Below are positions 12,571 to 22,759 of a stretch of 64,000 bases of DNA, in pieces; position 1 is the first letter of the stretch; each line of letters begins with the position of its first letter. The stretch is from Calliopsis andreniformis (taxonomy: Eukaryota; Arthropoda; Insecta; Hymenoptera; Andrenidae): contig NW_027480591.1 in the NCBI RefSeq assembly GCF_051401765.1, positions 310,001-374,000 of the forward strand. The letters run 5' to 3'. A program made the position numbers and the translations under genes. Under the pieces are notes generated by a model. It worked only from the letters and a program-made list of their open reading frames with translations. It was not told where the DNA came from and searched no databases.

Positions 12571-13861
12571 ATGCTCAATCCTCAGTCCTCAATCCTCAGT
12601 ACTCAATCCTCAATCCTCAATCCTCAGGCATCAATACTCAATCTTCAATACTCAATCCTCAATCCTCAATCCTCAATCCTCAATCCTCAACCCTCAATCC
12701 TCATTCCTCAAACATCAATCATCAACTCTCAGTCCTCATTCTCAATTCTCAATCCTCAATCCTCAATCCTCAATCGTCAGTCTTCAATCCTCAATAATCA
12801 ATCTCCAATCCAAGATCCTCAATCACCAATCTTCAATCCTTAACCCTCAATCTTGAGTCCTCAATCCCCAGTCACCAATCTTGAATCCTCAATGCTCAAT
12901 CCTCAATCCTCAACCGTCAGTCCTCGTCCTCAATCCTCAACACTCAATCCCCAATCCTCAATCTTCAATCATCAATACTCAATCTTCAATCCTCAATACT
13001 CAATCCTCAATCGTCAATCCTCAATCCCCAATCCTCAATCTTCAATGCTCAATCCTCAATCCTCAATCCTCAATCCTCAATCCTCAATCTTCAATCCTCA
13101 ATACTCAATCTTCAATCCTCAATCCTCAATGCTCAATCCTCAATACTCAATCCTCAATCGTGAATCCTCAATCTTCAATCCTCAATACCCAATCCTCAAT
13201 CATCAATCCTCAATCTTCTATCATCAATTCTCAATCCTCAATCCACAGTCATCAGGCCTCAAACATCAATATTCAACCCTCAGTCCTCGTCCTCAATCCA
13301 TAACCCTCAATCCTCAATCCTCAATCTTCAATCATCCATATTCAACATTTAATCCTCAATCCTCAATCCTCAATCCTCAATCCTCAATCCTCAATCCTCA
13401 ATACTCAACCTTCAACCCTCAATCCTCAATCCTCAATCCTCAATCCTCAATCTTCAATCCTCAATACTCAATCTTCAATCCTCAATCCTCAATCCTCAAT
13501 CCTCAATCCTCAATCCTCAATCCTCAATCCTCAATATTGAATCCTCAATACTCAATCTTCAATCATCAATCCTCAATCCTCAATCCTCAGTCCTCAATCC
13601 TCAGTCATCAATCCTCAATCTTCAATACTCAATCGTCAATCCTTAGTCCTCAATCCTCAATCCTCAATCCTCGTTCCTCAAACCTCAATCCTCAACTCTC
13701 AGTCCTCATTCTCAATTCTCAATTCTCAATCCTCAATCCTCAATCGTCAATCTTCAATCCTCCATAATCTATCTCCAATCCAAGATCCTCAATCTCCAAT
13801 CTTCAATCCTTAATACTCAATCTTCAATCCTCAATCCCCAGTCCTCAATCTCCAATCCTCA
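12571..13861. repeat. 1,291-bp higher-order repeat unit, copy 2
   Basis: This copy is nearly identical to 11,280-12,570. Differences include TCAGTCC for TCAATCC and TCAGTAC for TCAGTCC in the first monomers, and TCAATAC for TCAATCC near 13,401. The landmarks at 12,813 and 13,783 keep the same 321 and 970-bp spacing. Confidence 0.88.
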
Positions 13862-13935
13862 ATGCTCAATCCTCAGTCCTCAATCCTCAGTACTCAATCC
13901 TCAATCCTCAATCCTCAGGCATCAATACTCAATCT
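13862..13935. repeat. 1,291-bp unit, truncated third copy
   Basis: The start matches 12,571 through the TCAGGCATCAATACTCAATC landmark. The sequence then changes to TCAATCG-rich monomers that recur at 30,080 and 41,510. The tandem series ends here by a switch to another block. Confidence 0.7.
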
Positions 13936-14099
13936 TCAATCGTCAATACTCAATCCTCAATCGTCAATCGTCAATCCCCAATCCTCAATCTTCAATGCTC
14001 CATCCTCAATCCTCAATCCTCAATCCTCAATCCTCAACCCTCAATTCTCAATCCTCAATCCTCAATCCTCAATCTTCAATCCTCAATCCCCAGTCCTCA

Positions 14100-16260
14100 A
14101 TCTCCAATCCTCAATGCTCAATCCTCAATCCTCAATCCTCAGTCCTCAATCCTCAATCCTCAAACCTCAGGCATCAATACTCAATCTTCAATACTCAATC
14201 CTCAATCCTCAATCCTCAATCCTCAATCCTCAACACTCAATCCTCATTCCTCAAACCTCAATCCTCAACTCTCAGTCCTCATTCTCAATTCTCAATTCTC
14301 AATCCTCAATCCTTAATCGTCAATCTTCAATCCTCCATAATCAATCTCTAATCCAAGATCCTCAATCCCCAATCTTCAATCCTTAATCCTCAATCTTCAA
14401 TCCTCAATCCCCAGTCATCAGTCTTCAAACCTCAATGCTCAATCCTCAATCCTCAACCGTCAGTCCTCGTCGTCAATCCTCAACACTCAATCCTCAATAC
14501 TCAATCTTCAATCATCAATACTCAATCTTCAATCCTCAATACTCAATCCTCAATCGTCAATCCTCAATCCCCAATCCTCAATCTTCAATGCTCAATCCTC
14601 AATCCTCAAACCTCAATCCTCAATCCTCAATCTTCAATCCTCAGTAATCAATCTTCAATCCTCAATCCTCAATCCCCAATCCTCAATCCTCAATCCTCAA
14701 TCCTGAATACTCATCCTTCAATCCTCAATACCCAATCCTCAATCTTCAATCCTCAATCCTTAATCATCAATTCTCAATACTCAATCCTCAATCCTCAGGC
14801 CTCAAATATCAATATTCCACCCTCAGAACTCGTCCTCAATCCACAACCCTCAATCCTCAATCCTCAATCTTCAATCATCAATAGTCAATCTTTAATTCTC
14901 AATCTTCAATCCTCAATCCTCAATCCTTAATCCTCAATCTTCAACCCTCAATCCTCAATCCTCAATCCTTAATCCTCATTCTTCAATCCTCAATAATCAA
15001 TCTCCAATCCTAGATCCTCAATCCCCAATCTTCAATCCTTAATCCTCAATCTTCAATCCTCAATCCCCAGTCCTCAATCTCCAATCCTCAATGCTCAATC
15101 CTCAATCCTCAATCCTCAGTCCTCAATCCTCAATCCTCAATCCTCAGGCATCAATACTCAATCTTCAATACTCAATCCTCAATCCTCAATCCTCAATCCT
15201 CAATCCTCAACCCTCAATCCTCATTCCTCAAACATCAATCCTCAACTCTCAGTCCTCATTCTCAATTCTCAATCCTCAATCCTCAATCCTCAATCGTCAG
15301 TCTTCAATCCTCAATAATCAATCTCCAATCCAAGATCCTCAATCACCAATCTTCAATCCTTAACCCTCAATCTTGAGTCCTCAATCCCCAGTCACCAATC
15401 TTGAATCCTCAATGCTCAATCCTCAATCCTCAACCGTCAGTCCTCGTCCTCAATCCTCAACACTCAATCCCCAATCCTCAATCTTCAATCATCAATACTC
15501 AATCTTCAATCCTCAATACTCAATCCCCAATCGTCAATCCTCAATCCCCAATCCTCAATCTTCAATGCTCAATCCTCAATCCTCAATCCTCAATCCTCAA
15601 TCCTCAATCTTCAATCCTCAATACTCAATCTTCAATCCTCAATCCTCAATGCTCAATCCTCAATACTCAATCCTCAATCGTGAATCCTCAATCTTCAATC
15701 CTCAATACCCAATCCTCAATCATCAATCCTCAATCTTCTATCATCAATTCTCAATCCTCAATCCACAGTCATCAGGCCTCAAACATCAATATTCAACCCT
15801 CAGTCCTCGTCCTCAATCCATAACCCTCAATCCTCAATCCTCAATCTTCAATCATCCATATTCAACATTTAATCCTCAATCCTCAATCCTCAATCCTCAA
15901 TCCTCAATCCTCAATCCTCAATCCTCAACCTTCAACCCTCAATCCTCAATCCTCAATCCTCAATCCTCAATCTTCAATCCTCAATACTCAATCTTCAATC
16001 CTCAATCCTCAATCCTCAATCCTCAATCCTCAATCCTCAATCCTCAATCCTCAATATTGAATCCTCAATACTCAATCTTCAATCATCAATCCTCAATCCT
16101 CAATCCTCAGTCCTCAATCCTCAGTCATCAATCCTCAATCTTCAATACTCAATCGTCAATCCTTAGTCCTCAATCCTCAATCCTCAATCCTCGTTCCTCA
16201 AACCTCAATCCTCAACTCTCAGTCCTCATTCTCAATTCTCAATTCTCAATCCTCAATCCT
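14100..16260. repeat. Copy of 10,290-12,450 (offset 3,811 bp)
   Basis: The order of variants matches 10,290-12,450 monomer for monomer. The AGATCC landmarks at 14,356, 15,012, 15,333 and 16,303 correspond to 10,545, 11,201, 11,522 and 12,492. Few substitutions separate the copies (for example CGTCGTC for CGTCCTC near 14,470). The copy ends near 16,260, where the flank switches from the TCAATCG form to the form shared with 30.2 kb. Confidence 0.85.
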
Positions 16261-17240
16261 CAATCCTCAATCTTCAATCCTCAATAATCAATCTCCAATC
16301 CTAGATCCTCAATCCCCAATCTTCAGTCCTTAATCCTCAATCTTCAATCCTCAATCCCCAGTCCACAATCTCCAATCCTCAATGCTCAATCCTCAATCCT
16401 CAATCCTCAGTCCTCAATCCTCAATCCTCAATCCTCAGGCATCAATACTCAATCTTCAATACTCAATCCTCAATCCTCAATCCTCAATCCTCAATCCTCA
16501 ACCCTCAATCCTCATTCCTCAAACCTCAATCCTCAACTCTCAGTCCTCATTCTGAATTCTCAATTCTCAATACTCAATCTTCAATCCTCAATCCTCAATG
16601 CTCAATCCTCAATACTCAATCCTCAATCGTGAATCCTCAATCTTCAATCCTCAATACCCAATCCTCAATCTTCAATCCTCAATTCCCAATCGTCAATCTT
16701 TAATCCTCAATGCTCAATCGTCTATCCTCAACAGTCAGTCCTCGTCCTCAATCCTCAACACTCAATCCCCAATCCTCAATCTTCAATCATCAATACTCAA
16801 TCTTCAATTCTCAATACTCAATCCTCAATCGTCAATCCTCAATCCCCAATCCTCAATCTTCAATCCTCAATCCTCAATCCTCAATCCTCAATCCTCAATC
16901 CTCAATCTTCAATCCTCAATACTCAATCTTCAATCCTCAATCCTCAATGCTCAATCCTCAATACTCAATCCTCAATCGTGAATCCTCAATCTTCAATCCT
17001 CAATACCCAATCCTCAATCTTCAATCCTCAATCTTCAATCATCAATTCTCAATCCTCAGTCCACAATCCTCAGGCCTCAAACATCAATATTCAACCCCCA
17101 GTCCTCGTCCTCAATCCATAACCCTCAATCCTCAATCCTCAATCTTCAATCATCAATATTCAACATTTAATCCTCAACCCTCAATCCTCAATCCTCAATC
17201 CTCAATCCTCAATCCTCAATCCTCAATCCTCAATCTTCAA
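16240..17240. repeat. ~1-kb block shared with 30,180-31,180 and 41,615-42,615
   Basis: This block matches 30,180-31,180 at offset 13,944 and, through the 11,431-bp duplication, 41,615-42,615. It begins at the landmark module and ends near 17,238. There this copy continues into TCAATCGCCAGTCC, while the 31-kb copy continues into TCAACCC monomers. Confidence 0.8.
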
Positions 17241-17344
17241 TCCTCAATCGCCAGTCCTCAATCTTCAATACTCTATACTCAATCCTCTATCCTCAATCCT
17301 CAATACTCAGCCATCAATCCTCAATTCTCAATGCTCAATAGAAT

Positions 17345-17362
17345 ATCCTGAATTCTCAGGAT
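17345..17362. repeat. Module A inverted repeat, 7-bp arms
   Basis: ATCCTGA-ATTC-TCAGGAT is perfect and includes an EcoRI site (GAATTC). It is preceded by TCAATAGAAT and followed by TCAACACACAAACC. Confidence 0.85.
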
Positions 17363-17951
17363 TCAACACACAAACCTCAACCCTCGACACTCAGCCCTCA
17401 TCCTCCGTCCTCAATCCTCAATCCTCAATCCTCAATCTTCAATCCTCAATACTCAATCTTCAATCGTCAATCCTCAATCCTCAATCCTCAATCCTCAATC
17501 CTCAGGCATCAATACTCAATCTTCAATACTCAATCCTCAATCCTCAATCCTCAATCCTCAACCCTCAATCCTCATTCCTCAAACCTCAATCCGCAACCCT
17601 CAGTCCTCATCTTCAATTCTCAATTCTCAATCCTCAATACTCAATCCCCAATATTCAATCCTCAATAATCAATCTCCAATCCTGGATCCTCAATCCCCAA
17701 TCTTCAATCCTCAATCCTCAATCCTCAATCCTTAATCCTCAATCGTCAATCTTCAATCCTAGATACTCAATCTTCAATCCTCAATCCTCAATCTTCAATC
17801 CTCAATACTCAATCTTCAATCCTCAATCCTCAATCCTCAATCCTCAATCCTCAATCCTCAGTCATCAATCCTCAATCTTCAATACTCAATCCTCAATCCC
17901 TAATGCTCAATACTCAACCATCAATCCTCAATCATCAGTACTCAATAGAAT

Positions 17952-17969
17952 ATCCTGAATTCTCAGGAT
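17952..17969. repeat. Module A inverted repeat, 7-bp arms
   Basis: This is a perfect copy of ATCCTGA-ATTC-TCAGGAT, 607 bp after the previous one. The following sequence is TCAATACTCAAACC, as in most module A copies. Confidence 0.85.
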
Positions 17970-18484
17970 TCAATACTCAAACCTCAATCCGCAACCCTCA
18001 GCCCTCATCCTCCATCCTCAACCCTCAATCCTCAATCCTCAATCCTCAATCCTCAATACTCAATCTTCAATCACCAATCCTCAATACTCAATGCTCAATC
18101 CTCAATCCTCAGGCATCAATACTCAATCTTCAATACTCAATCCTGAATCCTCAATTCTCAATCCTCAATCCGCAACCCTCAATCCTCATTCCTCATACCT
18201 CAGTCCTCAACCCTCAGTCCTCATCCTCAATTCTCAATTCTCAATCCTCAATCCTCAATCTTCAATCTTCAATCCTCAATCCTCAAACCTCAATCCTCTA
18301 CCGTCAGTCCTCTTCCTCAATCCTCAAACCTCAAACCTCAATCCTCAATATTCAATCATCAATACTCAATCTTCAATCCTCAATCCTCAATCCTCAATCC
18401 TCAGTCCTCAATCCTCAATATTCAGCACACAAACCTCAGCCATCAATCCTCAATACACAACCATCAATCCTCAATTCTCAATAC

Positions 18485-18620
18485 TCAATAGAATATTCTG
18501 AGATCGCATGGTTCAATACTCAACCCACAATATTCAATAATCAAATCTCAATCCTGAATCTTCAATCCTCAATACTCAATTTCAACCCTCAATTCTCAGT
18601 CCTCAATCCTCAGTGCTCAG
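18485..18620. repeat. Diverged module C core
   Basis: The core reads GAATATTCTGAGATCGCATGG, followed by TTCAATACTCAACCCACAAT and AATAATCAAATCTCAATCC. The downstream tail is replaced by other monomers. It is the same as 35,512-35,647 (offset 17,027). Confidence 0.7.
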
Positions 18621-18911
18621 TCCTCAGTCGTCAAACCTCAATCCCCGACCCTCAGCCCTCATCCTCAATCCTCGGTCCTCAATCCTCAGTCCTCAGTCCT
18701 CAAACCTCAATCCTCGACCCTCAGACATCATCCTCAACCATCAATCATCAATCCTCAATCCTCAATCTTCAATCCTCAATATTCAATCTTCAATCCTCAA
18801 CCCTCAGTCCTCAAACCTCAATTCTGAATCCTCAATACTCAACCTTCAAACCTCAATCCTCAGTCCTCAGTACTCAACCATCAACACTCAATTCTCAATA
18901 CTCAATAGAAT

Positions 18912-18929
18912 ATCCTGAATTCTCAGGAT
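18912..18929. repeat. Module A inverted repeat, 7-bp arms
   Basis: ATCCTGA-ATTC-TCAGGAT is perfect, with the usual TCAATAGAAT before it and TCAATACTCAAACC after it. Confidence 0.85.
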
Positions 18930-19016
18930 TCAATACTCAAACCTCAACCCTCAAACCTCAGCCCCCATCCTCCATCATCAATCCTCAATCCTCAATCCTC
19001 AATCTTCAATCCTCAA

Positions 19017-19436
19017 TCATCAATCCTCAGTACTCAAACCTCAATCCTCAGTCTTCAGTGATCAATACTCAATCTTCAATACTCAATCCTCAATCCTCAA
19101 TCCTCAATCCTCAATCCTCAATCCTCGTTCCTCAAACCTCAATCCTCAACCCTCAGTCCTCAGTCCTCAATCCTCAATCTTCAATCCTCAATCCTCAATC
19201 CTCAATACTCAATCTTCAATCTTCAATCATCAATCCTCAGTACTCAAACCTCAATCCTCAGTCTTCAGTGATCAATACTCAATCTTCAATACTCAATCCT
19301 CAATCCTCAATCCTCAATCCTCAATCCTCAATCCTCGTTCCTCAAACCTCAATCCTCAACCCTCAGTCCTCAGTCCTCAATCCTCAATCTTCAATCCTCA
19401 ATCCTCAATCCTCAATACTCAATCTTCAATCTTCAA
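19017..19436. repeat. 210-bp tandem duplication (30 heptamers x 2)
   Basis: The segment beginning TCATCAATCCTCAGTACTC is present twice, at about 19,017 and 19,227, with no visible internal difference. The duplicated length is exactly 30 heptamers. The homologous block at 34,250-39,580 carries it once (about 36,044-36,253). This explains the shift of inter-block offset from 17,027 to 16,817. It is either a gain here or a loss there. Confidence 0.88.
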
Positions 19437-22400
19437 TCCACAATACTCAATCTTCAATCCTCAATCCTCAATCCTCAATCCTCAATCCTCAATCTTCAAT
19501 CCTCAATACTCAATCTACAATCATCAATCCTCAATCCTCAATCGTCAATCCTCATTCTTCAATCCTCAATACCCAATCCTCAATCTTCAATCCTCAATCC
19601 TCAAGCCTCAATCCTCAATCCTCATTCTTCAATCGTCAATACCCAATCCTCTATCATCAGTCCTCAATCCTCAATCCTCAATTCTCAATCCTCAATCCTC
19701 AGTCCTCAGTCCTCAAACCTCAATACTCAACCCTCAGCCCTCATCCACCATCCTCAATCCTCAATCCTCAATCCTCAATCTTCAATCCTCAATACTCAAT
19801 CTTCAATCCTCGATCCTCAATCCTCAATCCTCAATCCTCAATCCTCAGGCATCAATACTCAATCTTCAATACTCAATCCTCAATCCTCAATCCTCAATCC
19901 TCAACCCTCAATCCTCATACCTCAAACCTCAATCCTCAACCCTCTGTCCTAATACTCAATTCTCAATTCTCAATCCTCAATCCTCAATCATCAATCTTCA
20001 ATCCTCAATAATCAATCTCCAATCCTAGATACTCAATCCCCAATCTTCGATCCTTAATCCTCAATCTTCAATCCTCAATCCCCAGTCCTCAATCTTCAAT
20101 CCTCAATGCTCAATCCTCAATCCTCAATCCTCAGTCCTCAATCCTCAATCCTCAACCCTCAAACCTCAATCATCAATCATCATTCTGCAATCCTCAATAC
20201 CCAATCCTCAATCTTCAATCCTCAATCCACAATCCTCAATTCTCAATCCTCAATCCTCAATCCTCAGACCTCAAACATCAATATTCAACCCTCAGTTCTC
20301 GTCCTCAATCCACAACCCTCAATCCTCAGTCCTCAATATTCAATCATTCAATTTTCAATCTTCGATCCTCAATCCTCAATCCTCAATCCTCAGTCCTCAA
20401 TCCTCAATCTTCAATCCTCAATCCTCAATCCTCAATACTCAATCTTCAATCTTCAATCCTCAATACTCAATCCTCAATCTTCAATCCTCAATCCACAATC
20501 CTCAATTCTCAATCCTCAATCCTAAATCCTCAGACCTCAAACATCAATATTCAACCTTCAGTCCTCGTCCTCAATCCACAACCCTCAATCCTCAGTCCTC
20601 AATATTCAATCATCAATTTTCAATCTTCAATCCTCAATACTCAATCCTCAATCCTCAGTCCTCAATCCTCAATCCTCAGTCTTCAATCCTCAATACTGAA
20701 TCTTCAATCCTCAATCCTCAATCCTCAATCGTCAATCCTCATTCTTCAATCTTCAATACCCAATCCTCAATCTTCAGTCCTCAATCCTCAATCCTCAATC
20801 CTCAATCCTCATTCTTCAATCCTCAATACCCAATCCTCAACCATCAGTCCTCAATCCTCAATCCTCAATTCTCAATCTTCAATCCTGAATCGCCAGTCCT
20901 CAATCTTCAATACTCAATGCTCAATCCTCAATCCTCAATCATCAATCCTCAATCCTCAATCCTCAATCCTCAATCCTCAATCCTCAATCCTCAATCCTGA
21001 GTCCTCAATGTTCAATCCTCAATACTCAATCTGCAATCCTCAATCCTCAATCCTCAATCCTCAATCTTCAATTCTCAATACTCAATCTGCAATCCTCAAT
21101 CCTCAAACCTCAATCCTCAATCATCATTCTTCAATCCTCAATACCCAATCTTCAATCTTCAATCCTCAATCCACAATCCTCAATTCTCAATCTTCAATCC
21201 TCAATCCTCAGACCTCAAACATCAATATTCAACCGTCAGTCCTCGTCCTCAATCCACAACCCTCAATCCTCAGTCCTCAATATTCAATCATCAATTTTCA
21301 ATCTTCAATCCTCAATCCTCAATCCTCAATCCTCAGTCCTCAATCCTCAATCTTCAATCCTCAATCCTCAATCCTCAATACTCAATCTTCAATCTTCAAT
21401 CCACAATACTCAATCTTCAATCCTCAATCCTCAATCCTCAATCCTCAATCCTCAATCTTCAATCTTCAATCCTCAATACTAAATCTTCAATCCTCAATCC
21501 TCAATCCTCAATCCTCAATCCTCAGTCTTCAATCCTCAATACTCAATTCTCAATCCTCAATCCTCAAACCTCAATCCTCAACCGTCAGTCCTCATTCTCC
21601 ATCCTCAATTCTCAATCCTCAATCCTCAACCTTCAATCCCCAATACTCAATTTTCAATCCTCAATCTTCAATCCTCAATACTCAATCTGCAATCCTCAAT
21701 CCTCAAACCTCAATCCTCAATCATCATTCTTCAATCCTCAATACCCAATCCTCAATCTTCAATCCTCAATCCACAACCCTCAATTCTCAATCCTCAATCC
21801 TCAATCCTCAGACCTCAAACATCAATATTCAACCCACAGTTCTCGTCCTCAATCCACAACCCTCAATTCTCAGTCCTCAATATTCAATCATTCAATTTTC
21901 AATCTTCGATCCTCAATCCTCAATCCTCAATCCTCAGTCCTCAATCCTCAATCTTCAATCCTCAATCCTCAATCCTCAATACTCAATCTTCAATCTTCAA
22001 TCCTCAATACTCAATCCTCAATCTTCAATACTCAATCCACAATCCTCAATTTCTAATCCTCAATCCTCAATCCTGAGACCTCAGAGATCAATATTCAACC
22101 GTCAGTCCTCGTCCTCAATCCACAACCCTCAATCCTCACTCCTCAATATTCAATCATCAATTTTCAATCTTCAATCCTCAATCCTCAATCCTCAATCCTC
22201 AGTCCTCAATCCTCAATCTTCAATCCTCAATCGTCAATCCTCAATCCTCAATCTTCAATCCTCAATCCTCAATCCTGAATCCTCAATCCTGAATCCTCAG
22301 GCAACAATACCCAATCTTCAATCTTCAATCCTCAATCCTCAGTCCTCAATTCTCAATCCTTAATCCTTAATCCTCAGACCTCAAACATCAATATTCGACC

Positions 22401-22759
22401 CTCAGTCCTCGTCCTCAAACCACAACCCTCAATCCTCAATCCTCAATATTCAACCATCAATACTCAAACTTCAATCCTCAATCTTCAATCCTCAATACTC
22501 AATCTCCAATCCTCGATCCTCAGCTCTCAATCCTCAATCCTTAATCCTCAGGCATCAATACTCAATCTTCAATATTCAATCCTCAATCGTCAATCCTCAA
22601 TCCACAATCCTCAACCTTCAATACTCAATACTCAATCTTCAATCCTTAATCCGCAATCCTCAATCCTCAATCCTCAATCCTCAATCCTCAATATTCAATC
22701 CTCAATACTCAATCCTCAATCCTCAATCCTCAATACTCAATCTTCAATCCGCAATCCTC

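Larger units (their letters stand above)
17903..20011 (+). other. Spurious 702-codon open frame (not a gene)
   Basis: This is the longest open frame in the window. It translates to imperfect cycles of SILNPQS because three heptamers make seven codons without a stop. Asn is written almost only as AAT and Ser almost only as TCA, which reflects the monomer rather than codon choice. Overlapping frames over the same bases (18,091-18,501; 18,613-18,918) read the same cycle. The second copy of the block (34,930-36,828) is 70 codons shorter through the 210-bp repeat difference. There is no signal peptide, domain, ribosome-binding site or flanking gene. Other long examples (21,008-22,363; 37,825-39,180; 46,830-48,185; 30,654-31,820; 42,085-43,251; 44,361-45,521) are the same phenomenon. 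Confidence 0.93.

Noticed and set aside
17345..17362. Rho-independent terminator from the module A hairpin
   Set aside because: The 7-bp stem is only moderately GC-rich (3 of 7 pairs), no T-run follows on either strand, and no gene lies upstream.
18485..18520. TATA-like AGAATATTC and similar A/T-rich strings as promoters
   Set aside because: They are diverged heptamers within modules that recur in step with the repeat, with no downstream gene. A match to an A/T-rich motif in a 57% A+T satellite carries no weight.
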